Origin: DATAUD01 sp036501665
Lineage (GTDB): Bacteria > Verrucomicrobiota > Verrucomicrobiia > Limisphaerales > Palsa-1400
Length of the DNA: 64,000 nucleotides
Reading direction: 5' to 3'
Assembly: GCA_036501665.1 (NCBI GenBank)
Contig: DASXZW010000069.1
Coordinates: 62,001 to 126,000, forward strand
Part shown: one piece after another, positions 42,770 to 50,940 of the stretch
Layout: each line of letters begins with the position of its first letter
Position numbering within the stretch: the first letter of the stretch is position 1
Notes under the pieces: generated by a model
What the model was told of the DNA's origin: nothing
What the model saw: the letters and a program-made list of their open reading frames with translations, nothing else
Database searches by the model: none
Made by a program: the position numbers and the translations under genes

Positions 42770-42782
42770 GCGCATTTTGCAA
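42770..42782 (-). promoter_or_regulatory. Enhancer-like palindrome, site U6a
   Basis: GCGCATTTTGCAA (plus strand). One arm intact, the other with two changes. Centred about 76 bp upstream of the P6 start point. Confidence 0.5.
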
Positions 42783-42790
42783 CAGAGCCA

Positions 42791-42803
42791 CCGCAATTTG
42801 CAT
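42791..42803 (-). promoter_or_regulatory. Enhancer-like palindrome, site U6b
   Basis: CCGCAATTTGCAT (plus strand), a degenerate version 21 bp (two helical turns) further upstream than U6a. Confidence 0.4.
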
Positions 42804-42912
42804 TCAAAGCCTGTTATAAGTGAGTCCATCCCCAAGACTTCCAATGGCATACAAACAGCTTTGCTCTATCGGATGGCGCTTTGGTCAAATCACGCTTTAG
42901 GAGAAAAAGTCC

Positions 42913-43224
42913 ATGTCAAAGAAACGTTACACCTCGCACCCGGCAGGCAATCGCCGTTGGTCCGCAGAAGTTACGAACCACAGCGACGCGCTCGACCTCG
43001 AGAAGGGCGTTTTCAAACTTGCCGACCCACACAAAATCGCGCTCTCTCTTAAACGATCTGCGGAGCTCAGCCACCGCCGAAAAGGCGGCCCGTATCAATC
43101 CGCCATGTCGATGCTCAATTTTTACATCAACCGCGCCGGCTCCGGTCTTTCACAAAAGCAAAAGGGAGTCCTCCTCAAATCCAAAGTCGAGCTGCGCAAA
43201 GTATTTCACAAGGAAGAAGCTTAA
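42913..43224 (+). CDS. DUF3175 family protein
   Basis: 103 aa, basic. DUF3175 pattern: RRWSAEVTNHSDALDLEKGV, IALSLKRSAELSHRRKGGPY, QSAMSMLNFYINRAGSGLS. A good ribosome site (TAGGAG) precedes the ATG. Role unknown; commonly found next to stress genes. Confidence 0.85.
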   Translation: MSKKRYTSHPAGNRRWSAEVTNHSDALDLEKGVFKLADPHKIALSLKRSAELSHRRKGGPYQSAMSMLNFYINRAGSGLSQKQKGVLLKSKVELRKVFHKEEA

Positions 43225-43275
43225 CTAACAAACCTGGATTTCCCGTGCTTCCATAACTCAAAACCCGCAAAATCT

Positions 43276-43863
43276 ATGAACTTAACAAACGAAGACCACG
43301 CTTTAAACGGAAAAAAAGTTGCCATTCTAGTCGCCAACGGCTTTGAAGAGGACGAACTCATGTCGCCACGCAAAGCTTTGGAAGAAGCCGGCGCTCAAAC
43401 GAAAGTCGTCTCGCCCGAAAGCGGTAAAGTGAAGGCGTGGAAGAACACCGATTGGGGAAAGGAAGTGAAGGTGGATGTGCCTCTTGATACCGCAAATCCA
43501 GGCGATTACGACGCGCTCTTGCTTCCCGGAGGAGTCATGAATCCAGACCATTTGCGCCGCAACAAGAAGGCCCTCGATTTCGTCCGCGCGTTTTTTCAAG
43601 CCCACAAGCCCGTCGGCGCAATTTGTCACGGTCCATGGACTTTGATTGATGCCGGAGTCGTCCGAGGCCGGAAGATGACTTCTTACGAGTCCATCCAAAC
43701 CGATTTGAAAAACGCCGGCGCCAACTGGGAGGACAAAGAGGTTATCGTTGACAATGGCCTGGTCACCAGCCGCAAACCAGACGACCTTCCTGCTTTCAAC
43801 CGCAAGTTGATCGAGGAAGTTGCCGCGGGCCTCCACGAAAGACAAACAGTCGGCAATAACTAA
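43276..43863 (+). CDS. DJ-1/PfpI family protease or chaperone-like protein
   Basis: 195 aa. Class I glutamine-amidotransferase-like fold: KVAILVANGFEEDELMSPRK, YDALLLPGGVMNPDHLRRN, and nucleophile elbow AICHGPWTLID with the catalytic Cys followed by His. Members are glyoxalases, deglycases or proteases involved in stress survival. Fifty bases after the DUF3175 gene. Confidence 0.93.
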   Translation: MNLTNEDHALNGKKVAILVANGFEEDELMSPRKALEEAGAQTKVVSPESGKVKAWKNTDWGKEVKVDVPLDTANPGDYDALLLPGGVMNPDHLRRNKKALDFVRAFFQAHKPVGAICHGPWTLIDAGVVRGRKMTSYESIQTDLKNAGANWEDKEVIVDNGLVTSRKPDDLPAFNRKLIEEVAAGLHERQTVGNN

Positions 43864-43868
43864 ATCCC

Positions 43869-44864
43869 ATGACAAGGCGCACATTTATATCAGCGATGGC
43901 GGGAACCGGACTGGTGATGACAACCTTGGACGCTTCCGCGCAACGTGAAGAAAAGAACTCTGGTTCAATGTTCTACCGCACTCTCGGAAAAACCGGCGAA
44001 AAAGTCTCCGCCATTGGCCTTGGAGGTTTTCACATCGGTGTCCCCAAAGAAGAGAGCGAAGGGATAAAAATAATCCGCAGCGCCATCGACCGCGGCATCA
44101 CGTTCATGGACAATTGCTGGGATTATCATGACGGAAACAGCGAGGTTCGCATGGGAAAAGCCTTGCGCGACGGCTATCGCGAAAAGGTTTTCCTGATGAC
44201 AAAGATCGACGGTCGCAGCAAGGCCGGCGCGGCAAAGCAGATCGACGAAAGCCTCAAACGACTCCAAACCGACCACGCCGATCTGATTCAATTTCATGAA
44301 GTCATTCGCATGGACGATCCCGATAAAATTTTCGCCCCCGGCGGCGCAATGGAAGCCATGCAGGAAGCCCGGAAAGCGGGCAAGGTCCGCTTTATCGGAT
44401 TTACCGGCCACAAAGATCCGACAATTCATCTCCACATGCTCGATGTTGCGGAAAAAAATAATTTTCGCTTTGACACTGTGCAAATGCCCCTGAATGTCAT
44501 GGACGCCCACTACAAAAGTTTCCAACACAAAGTCCTGCCAATCCTCGTCAACCGCGAAATCGGCGTTTTGGGGATGAAGCCGTTAGGCTCTGGTGAAATT
44601 CTCCGGAGCAAGGCCGTTTCCGCAATCGAATGCCTTCATTACGCGCTCAATCTTCCCACCTCGGTCGTCATCAACGGTTGCGACAGCATGGAACGTCTCG
44701 ACCAGGCGTTTGATGCTGTCGCCACGTTCAAATCAATGACTGCCCCGCAAGTTGAGCGACTCCTGGCCAAGACTGCTGAACCATCACAGAGCGGCGAATT
44801 TGAGCCTTTTAAGACAACCGGGAAATACGACGCAACAGCCCAGCACCCCGCTTTCCTTGACTGA
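43869..44864 (+). CDS. Aldo/keto reductase family protein, Tat-type signal
   Basis: 331 aa. N-terminus MTRRTFISAMAGTGLVMTTLDASA looks like a Tat signal. AKR elements: YRTLGKTGEKVSAIGLGGFH, FMDNCWDYHDGNSEVRMGKA (catalytic Asp and Tyr), VFLMTKIDGRS, DLIQFHEV (catalytic His), and C-terminal NADPH-binding loops. Six nucleotides after the PfpI gene; probably same operon. Export of an NADPH-dependent enzyme is odd; Tat may carry it folded with cofactor. Confidence 0.88.
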   Translation: MTRRTFISAMAGTGLVMTTLDASAQREEKNSGSMFYRTLGKTGEKVSAIGLGGFHIGVPKEESEGIKIIRSAIDRGITFMDNCWDYHDGNSEVRMGKALRDGYREKVFLMTKIDGRSKAGAAKQIDESLKRLQTDHADLIQFHEVIRMDDPDKIFAPGGAMEAMQEARKAGKVRFIGFTGHKDPTIHLHMLDVAEKNNFRFDTVQMPLNVMDAHYKSFQHKVLPILVNREIGVLGMKPLGSGEILRSKAVSAIECLHYALNLPTSVVINGCDSMERLDQAFDAVATFKSMTAPQVERLLAKTAEPSQSGEFEPFKTTGKYDATAQHPAFLD

Positions 44865-44937
44865 GCACATTTGCATCGCAACGAATAAGTGCCCAACTCC
44901 ACCCCGTCATATTCGTAACAAGAAACTCCGCGGAACG

Positions 44938-44989
44938 CCTCTTCTCCCTCTCTTCCACGCGAGTGGAGGAGAGGGTCGGGGAGAGGAGG
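44938..44989. repeat. Interspersed hairpin repeat, copy B
   Basis: CCTCTTCTCCCTCTCTTCCAC, loop GCGA, GTGGAGGAGAGGGTCGGGGAG. Same family as copies A and C; in the 290-bp gap between the aldo/keto reductase and DUF3185 genes. Confidence 0.8.
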
Positions 44990-45052
44990 CTCCTTTTCTC
45001 TCGGTAAAATCAAAGGAATGAGCTCCACGCCTAACTCAAAAGTTTTCGTTCC

Positions 45053-45095
45053 TTGCAAAACGCACTACCGCACAGTTCACCATTGCATTTTTTCT
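45053..45095 (+). promoter_or_regulatory. Enhancer-like palindromes, sites U7a and U7b
   Basis: 45053-45065 TTGCAAAACGCAC and 45083-45095 TTGCATTTTTTCT: one intact half-site each, spaced 30 bp, about 95 and 65 bp upstream of the P7 start point. Confidence 0.45.
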
Positions 45096-45127
45096 CATTA
45101 AATCCCTATCACACCGGCGCAAATCAC

Positions 45128-45144
45128 TGGCACGTATTAAGCTA
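45128..45144 (+). promoter_or_regulatory. Sigma-54 type promoter P7 (DUF3185 gene)
   Basis: TGGCACGTATTAAGCTA; GG 45129-45130, GC 45141-45142. ATG 45156 is 14 nt after the GC; predicted leaderless transcript. Confidence 0.72.
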
Positions 45145-45155
45145 AAGCATGTTCC

Positions 45156-45362
45156 ATGAAACAAATTGTTGGGATTGCTCTACTGGCTGCAGGAATCATC
45201 GCGCTCTGTTTCGCCTTTAATTCCTATCACTCCGCCGCGTCCGGTGTGTCGCGTGTGGTGACTGGCACATCGACTGACAAGACCCTCTGGCTGACCATCG
45301 GCGGAGTTGTCGGATCAGTATTGGGACTGGGAAGTTTGTTATACGGCACGAAGAAAGCCTGA
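45156..45362 (+). CDS. DUF3185 family small membrane protein
   Basis: 68 aa, two membrane segments (IVGIALLAAGIIALCFAF and LWLTIGGVVGSVLGLGSLLY). DUF3185 proteins are small stress-linked membrane proteins of unknown function. Start fixed by P7. The alternative ATG at 45149 is out of frame. Confidence 0.88.
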   Translation: MKQIVGIALLAAGIIALCFAFNSYHSAASGVSRVVTGTSTDKTLWLTIGGVVGSVLGLGSLLYGTKKA

Positions 45363-45420
45363 TCGGGGGTCTCACCTTGGCCCTTAAACGAGAGGGAGCG
45401 GTTCTCTCTATTTGCGCCTC

Positions 45421-45433
45421 TTGCATTTTGCAA
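45421..45433 (+). promoter_or_regulatory. Enhancer-like palindrome, orphan site U8
   Basis: TTGCATTTTGCAA, a perfect palindrome, between the DUF3185 gene and actA. No GG-N10-GC promoter follows before the actA ATG. It could act on P7 from downstream or mark a link to the complex III operon. Confidence 0.45.
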
Positions 45434-45468
45434 GGGACGTGCCCCGGGCCTTCGGTCGAGAATGGGCG

Positions 45469-46125
45469 ATGCCTCACATCTTTCATCCGCGAAGTAACAC
45501 GGTTGCTCGTGCCAGCCTGCTGGGAATTGGACTCTCCGTCGCCTTCGCAGGCTGGGCATGGGATACAATCTTTTGGTCGCCCTACACCACGCGCGCGGAA
45601 ACACCGCTTGACCAGCCAGTTCCCTTCAGCCATCGGCATCACGCGGACCAATTGGGAATCGACTGTCGCTACTGCCACACGTCGGTTGAAAAATCCGCGT
45701 TCGCCGGCGTTCCCGATTCCAGCACTTGCATGACCTGTCACTCCCAATTGTTTACAGACGCTCCATTGCTCGCTCCCGTTCGTCAAAGCCTGGCAACCGG
45801 CGTTCCTCTCCGATGGAATCGCGCGAATAAAGTTCCCGATTTTGTTTTCTTCAATCACAGCATCCACGTCGCCAAGGGAATCGGTTGCGCAGTTTGTCAC
45901 GGGCCTGTCAATAAAATGCCGCTCATGTGGAAATCCAAAACTCTCTACATGAAATGGTGCCTGGATTGTCATCGCCAACCCGACAAGTTCATTCGTCCCA
46001 GGGACGAGGTCTTCAATATGAATTGGCAACCGCCCAAAGATCAAATCCACCAAGGCACTTCGCTCGTCGCAAAATATCATATTGACACATCCACGATGAC
46101 CGATTGCAGCACATGCCACAGATGA
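45469..46125 (+). CDS. actA: Alternative complex III subunit A (pentahaem cytochrome c)
   Basis: About 218 aa. Five CxxCH haem sites: CRYCH, CMTCH, CAVCH, CLDCH, CSTCH. One N-terminal membrane segment (RASLLGIGLSVAFAGWAW). ATG 45469 chosen over longer in-frame codons from 45412 that have no supporting feature. Cytochrome subunit of the quinol:electron-carrier oxidoreductase ACIII, first gene of the operon. Confidence 0.93.
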   Translation: MPHIFHPRSNTVARASLLGIGLSVAFAGWAWDTIFWSPYTTRAETPLDQPVPFSHRHHADQLGIDCRYCHTSVEKSAFAGVPDSSTCMTCHSQLFTDAPLLAPVRQSLATGVPLRWNRANKVPDFVFFNHSIHVAKGIGCAVCHGPVNKMPLMWKSKTLYMKWCLDCHRQPDKFIRPRDEVFNMNWQPPKDQIHQGTSLVAKYHIDTSTMTDCSTCHR

Positions 46126-49010
46126 ATCCGTCCGCCACAAACCGATACTGGCGCAGCCTCGCTGATGCAGCGGGACCGGATTCGTCGGAAGGTGCTACCG
46201 AGCCGGAGTTTCCATCGCCTTGGGACGATTCAATAAATCGCCGCAGCTTCCTAAAATGGACGAGCGCATCCGCTGCAATCGCAGCTTTGGCCGGTTGCAC
46301 ACGCGAACCGATCCATCAAATTGTCCCTTACGTCACGCAACCCGAGGAAATTATTCCCGGCAAACCGCTCCACTACGCAACCGCGATGCCTCGTGACGGC
46401 TTTGCTGTCGGAATCATTGTCGAAAGTCACGAGGGACATCCGACAAAAATTGAGGGCAACCCTACCCACCCCGCCAGCCAGGGCGCAACCGGAATTTTTG
46501 AACAAGCTGCCTTGCTCGATCTTTACACACCGGATCGCTCAAAGACCGTCACAGAAGGCGGACAAATCAGCAATTTTTCTCTGTTCTTCGCGGCGCTGCA
46601 AAAAGAGATCGCCACTCAACGCGCAAAAGCCGGAGCAGGGTTGCGGATTCTTACTCGCAGCACGACTTCTCCCACATTGATTGCGCAACTCGAGGAAATT
46701 CTCCGGCAATTCCCACAAGCCCGATGGCACCAATATCAACCCATGGCCCGCGACAACACGTTGGAAGCTGCTCAGCGACTCTTTGGAAGGCCAATGGAAA
46801 CCCGCTTCCACCTGGATCGCGCGAAAACAATAGTTTTATTTGACTCCGATTGTTTTTTCGCGCACCCCTCCGCGCTCATAAACGCCCGTCAATTCGCCCG
46901 CACTCGCCGCTCCGGTTCACAGTCAGATAATTCCAGCCGCTTGTACGTCGCTGAACCCTCTCCGTCCCTCGGCGGCTCCGTCGCCGACCATCGCCTCCCA
47001 GCTTCGTCCGCGCAGATACAAAATCTCGTTCGGGAACTGGCGCGCCAAATCGGCATAACCACCGGCCCATCCGCAGATAAAATTTCAGACGATCAACATC
47101 AATGGATTCACGCGGTCACGGAGGACCTTCGACAAAATTCTGGCCAAAGCCTCGTAATCGCGGGCGAAACTCAGCCACCCGTAGTCCACACGCTCGTCCA
47201 TCTCCTCAACGATCGCCTCGGCAATATTGGTAACGCTCTGGAATACGCCGATTCCGCCGAAACGCATTGGATCAATCATCGCGACTCCATCACACAACTT
47301 GTCTCCGAGATGGATTCAGGGAAGGTCGAATGCTTGTTAATTCTCGGCGGCAACCCAGTATTCGACGCGCCAGCCGATCTCCAATTTGCATCAAGACTGT
47401 CACGAGTTCCGTTTCGCGTTCATCTTGGCGTCGAGCAAAACGAAACCGCCATTGCCTGCGATTGGCACATCCCTGAGTCGCACTTTCTCGAGTCGTGGAG
47501 CGATGCCCGCTCCTTTGACGGCACGACCTCAATCATCCAACCGCTCATCATGCCGCTCTACGACACCAAAACCGCGCACGAGTTGCTTCACTTTATTATT
47601 CACGGCCAACTCCGCGATGACTACGACGTTGTCCGCGACCACTGGAACTCGCAAAAAGCTGTCGAAGACTTCGAGAAGTGGTGGCGTCAATCTCTCCACG
47701 ATGGATGGATAGCAAATTCTCAATTGCCCGCCCTTTCCCTCCGCCCTCAAGAGAAAATGCCGTTGTCGGCAAGCGAAACCGAAGCGGCAGAGACCGTAGA
47801 AATCTGTTTCCGCCCCGATCCAACAATATGGGATGGAACTTTCGCCAACAACGGCTGGTTGCAAGAACTCCCGAAACCCTTCAGCAAAGTAACCTGGGAC
47901 AATCCAGCCCTCATCAGTCCCGCCCTGGCGCGTCGATTTCAACTGGATTCGGGAGACGTCGTTCAACTGCGAACCGGCGACCGCACCTTCACCGCGCCCG
48001 TTTGGATTCTCCCCGGCCAAGCAGAGAATTCCGTCACAGTTCACCTGGGCCTGGGCCGTTCGCACACCGGAGACACTGACAACGGAATCGGCTTCAACGG
48101 TTATACAATTAGAACTTTGATTTCGCCGTGGGCCGCTTCCAACGTAAAAATTATTAAGACAGGAAACCATCATCTCCTGGCCACGACCCAGAACGCCCAC
48201 AGCGTCCATGGTCGCAATATTCTCGAAAGCCACGAACCGCTCCCGCCTCCGGGCGGCACGCTCTACAATCCCGGCGAGTTTAAAAACGCTGGCTACGCCT
48301 GGGGAATGGTCATCAATCTAAACGCCTGCATCGGCTGCAGCGCGTGCATGATTGCTTGTCAGGCGGAAAATAACATTCCCGTCGTCGGCAAGGACCAGGT
48401 TGCTGCGGGCCGCGACATGGCATGGATTCGCATTGACCAATATTTTGAAGGCCCGCCGGAAAACCCCCGCTTTCACAATCAGCCCGTTCCCTGCATGCAC
48501 TGCGAAAATGCCCCATGCGAACTGGTCTGTCCCGTCGGCGCGACGCTCCACGATCATGAAGGCTTGAATCTTCAAGTCTATAACCGCTGCGTCGGCACGC
48601 GCTATTGCTCCAACAACTGCCCCTACAAAGTGCGTCGATTCAACTTTTTCCGTTACGCCGATTACGACACTCCGAGCCTCAAACCGATGCGCAATCCAAA
48701 CGTCACTGTCCGTTGGCGCGGCGTCATGGAAAAATGCACTTACTGTCTCCAGCGAATCAGCGCGGCCAAAATCGCCGCCCAATTGCAAGATCGCCCAATT
48801 CGCGACGGCGAAATCAAAACAGCCTGTCAACAAGTCTGTCCAACCGAGGCAATCACTTTCGGCAATATCAACGATCCGAATAGCAACGTCGCAAAACTCA
48901 AAACGTCCCCGCTGAATTTTTCAATGCTGGGCGAACTAAACACGCGGCCTCGAACAACATATTTGACTCGCGTCGGCAATTCCAACCCGCAACTGGAGGA
49001 TCAATCATGA
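46122..49010 (+). CDS. actB: Alternative complex III subunit B (Fe-S, molybdopterin-like)
   Basis: About 962 aa, ATGA overlap with actA. Tat signal INRRSFLKWTSASAAIAALAGC. Residues about 60-680 resemble a molybdopterin oxidoreductase without the metal site. The C-terminal ferredoxin domain has Cys groups CIGCSACMIAC, CMHCENAPCELVC, CVGTRYCSNNC and CTYC/CQQVC, typical for three [4Fe-4S] and one [3Fe-4S] cluster. Carries electrons from the quinol site to ActA/E haems. Order and fusion as in known ActB. Confidence 0.95.
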   Translation: MNPSATNRYWRSLADAAGPDSSEGATEPEFPSPWDDSINRRSFLKWTSASAAIAALAGCTREPIHQIVPYVTQPEEIIPGKPLHYATAMPRDGFAVGIIVESHEGHPTKIEGNPTHPASQGATGIFEQAALLDLYTPDRSKTVTEGGQISNFSLFFAALQKEIATQRAKAGAGLRILTRSTTSPTLIAQLEEILRQFPQARWHQYQPMARDNTLEAAQRLFGRPMETRFHLDRAKTIVLFDSDCFFAHPSALINARQFARTRRSGSQSDNSSRLYVAEPSPSLGGSVADHRLPASSAQIQNLVRELARQIGITTGPSADKISDDQHQWIHAVTEDLRQNSGQSLVIAGETQPPVVHTLVHLLNDRLGNIGNALEYADSAETHWINHRDSITQLVSEMDSGKVECLLILGGNPVFDAPADLQFASRLSRVPFRVHLGVEQNETAIACDWHIPESHFLESWSDARSFDGTTSIIQPLIMPLYDTKTAHELLHFIIHGQLRDDYDVVRDHWNSQKAVEDFEKWWRQSLHDGWIANSQLPALSLRPQEKMPLSASETEAAETVEICFRPDPTIWDGTFANNGWLQELPKPFSKVTWDNPALISPALARRFQLDSGDVVQLRTGDRTFTAPVWILPGQAENSVTVHLGLGRSHTGDTDNGIGFNGYTIRTLISPWAASNVKIIKTGNHHLLATTQNAHSVHGRNILESHEPLPPPGGTLYNPGEFKNAGYAWGMVINLNACIGCSACMIACQAENNIPVVGKDQVAAGRDMAWIRIDQYFEGPPENPRFHNQPVPCMHCENAPCELVCPVGATLHDHEGLNLQVYNRCVGTRYCSNNCPYKVRRFNFFRYADYDTPSLKPMRNPNVTVRWRGVMEKCTYCLQRISAAKIAAQLQDRPIRDGEIKTACQQVCPTEAITFGNINDPNSNVAKLKTSPLNFSMLGELNTRPRTTYLTRVGNSNPQLEDQS

Positions 49011-50410
49011 TCGGGGAAAACGCGAATTCCGTTGTCCCGACGCCGCCAGCCAACACCCCTCTCGGCTACCCAGCGCGAGTCATCGGCCCGGGTCAAACCT
49101 ATGGTTCTGTCACCGACACCATTGGTTCCATCGTCCTCCACCACCCGCGCCCAAAGACCTGGTGGCTTGGTTTCGCCTTCGCATTTGCGCTCCTGATGAT
49201 GTTCCTCGTGGCGGTCACGGTGTTGCTCTTGCGCGGCATTGGCGTTTGGGGAGTCAACATCCCCGTCGCCTGGGGCTTCGCAATTGTCAATTTCGTCTGG
49301 TGGATTGGGATCGGCCACGCCGGCACGTTTATTTCCGCAATTCTCCTTCTCCTGCAACAGCATTGGCGCACTTCCATTAACCGTCTAACCGAAGCGATGA
49401 CGCTGTTCGCCGTCGCCTGCGCCGGGATGTTTCCACTGCTCCACCTCGGTCGTCCGTGGCTCTTTTACTGGTTGCTGCCTTATCCTGACACGATGGGTCT
49501 CTGGCCGCAATTTCGCAGTCCACTGGTTTGGGATGTCTTCGCTGTCAGTACTTATTTCACAGTGTCGCTAATATTTTGGTACGCCGGATTGATCCCCGAT
49601 CTCGCAACATTGCGCGACCGCGCTGCCACACGCCGCGGCCAGTTGTTTTATGGAATACTCTCTCTGGGATGGCGAGGATCAGCTTTGCATTGGCAACGCC
49701 AGCAAACCGCCTACCTGCTGCTTGCCGGCCTTGCGACGCCTCTCGTTCTTTCCGTCCACAGCGTTGTGAGCCTCGATTTCGCGGTTGCCATTGTTCCCGG
49801 ATGGCATTCCACAATCTTTCCGCCGTACTTCGTTGCGGGCGCCATCTACTCCGGCTTTGCGATGGTCCTGAACATCATCATTCCCCTGCGCCGCCTTTAC
49901 GGTTTGGAAAATCTCATCACCAAACGCCACCTCAACAACATGGCCAACGTCATGCTCGCCACCGGAATGATGGTCGCCTACGGCTATTTAATGGAGGCGT
50001 TCATGGCCTGGTATAGCGGCGACATCTTCGAGGAATACATGATGGCCAATCGCGCTTTCGGTCCGTACGGCTGGATTTTCTGGGGGCTGATGCTCTTCAA
50101 TGTCCTCATTCCGCAAGCCCTCTGGTCAAGACGAATTCGCACCAATACCATAACGCTATTCATCGTCGCTCTCTTTATCAACATCGGCATGTGGGTCGAG
50201 CGTTTCGTCATCGTCATCACGAGCCTGCACCGTGATTTCGTCCCGTCAGCCTGGCACATGTACTACCCGACAAAATGGGACATCATGACCCTTTTCGGCA
50301 GTGTCGGATTATTCTTGACACTCTTGTTCATTTTCATCCGCCTCCTGCCCGCAATTTCAATTTCCGAAATCCGCACGCTCATCGCCGAAAAGGAGGACGT
50401 CAAACCATGA
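49007..50410 (+). CDS. actC: Alternative complex III subunit C (NrfD/PsrC-like)
   Basis: 467 aa with about ten membrane segments; ATGA overlap. NrfD features: GIGHAGTFISAILLLLQQHW, AGMFPLLHLGRPWLFYW and SVVSLDFAVAIVPGWHSTIF. The quinol-oxidising membrane core of ACIII. Confidence 0.95.
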   Translation: MIGENANSVVPTPPANTPLGYPARVIGPGQTYGSVTDTIGSIVLHHPRPKTWWLGFAFAFALLMMFLVAVTVLLLRGIGVWGVNIPVAWGFAIVNFVWWIGIGHAGTFISAILLLLQQHWRTSINRLTEAMTLFAVACAGMFPLLHLGRPWLFYWLLPYPDTMGLWPQFRSPLVWDVFAVSTYFTVSLIFWYAGLIPDLATLRDRAATRRGQLFYGILSLGWRGSALHWQRQQTAYLLLAGLATPLVLSVHSVVSLDFAVAIVPGWHSTIFPPYFVAGAIYSGFAMVLNIIIPLRRLYGLENLITKRHLNNMANVMLATGMMVAYGYLMEAFMAWYSGDIFEEYMMANRAFGPYGWIFWGLMLFNVLIPQALWSRRIRTNTITLFIVALFINIGMWVERFVIVITSLHRDFVPSAWHMYYPTKWDIMTLFGSVGLFLTLLFIFIRLLPAISISEIRTLIAEKEDVKP

Positions 50411-50940
50411 AAGCCTCCCTCGCCGGGCTAATGGCCGAATTCGACAACCAGGAGGATTTGCTCCACGCAGCCCGCGAGGCGCACCTGGCCGGTTACCGCA
50501 AAATGGACGCCTATTCACCGTTTCCCATCCAGGGACTAGCGGACGCCCTTGGCCACAAACGCGCATCAATCCCGATGCTTGTTCTCGCCGGCGGCATTAC
50601 CGGCGGACTCGGCGGCTACTTCATGCAGTGGTTTGCGATGGCCAAAGATTATCCCATTAACGTCGGCGGACGCCCCCTCCATAGCTGGCCCGCCTTTATC
50701 CCGATTACTTTCGAGTTGACAGTCCTCTGCGCCTCGCTCACCGCGATAATCTCCATGCTCGCGTTCAACCGCCTCCCGCAACCGTATCACCCTGTGTTCA
50801 ACGTCCCCCAATTCTCCCGCGCCTCAACCGACCGCTTCTTCCTGTGCATCGAATCCGAAGACCCGTCGTTCGACCGCGCGGCGACACAAGAATTTCTGGA
50901 ATCGCTTCATCCAACAACGATCGCGGAGGTGCCCGCATGA
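50407..50940 (+). CDS. actD: Alternative complex III subunit D (DUF3341)
   Basis: 177 aa, ATGA overlap with actC. AEFDNQEDLLHAAREAHLAG, MDAYSPFPIQGLADALG, two membrane helices (MLVLAGGITGGLGGYFMQWF, FIPITFELTVLCASLTAIIS). Structural subunit in ACIII. Confidence 0.92.
   Translation: MKASLAGLMAEFDNQEDLLHAAREAHLAGYRKMDAYSPFPIQGLADALGHKRASIPMLVLAGGITGGLGGYFMQWFAMAKDYPINVGGRPLHSWPAFIPITFELTVLCASLTAIISMLAFNRLPQPYHPVFNVPQFSRASTDRFFLCIESEDPSFDRAATQEFLESLHPTTIAEVPA

Noticed and set aside
42880..42900. Possible sigma-54 promoter before the DUF3175 gene
   Set aside because: TTGGTCAAATCACGCTTT has nine, not ten, bases between GG and GC, and the gene has a good ribosome site unlike the leaderless group.
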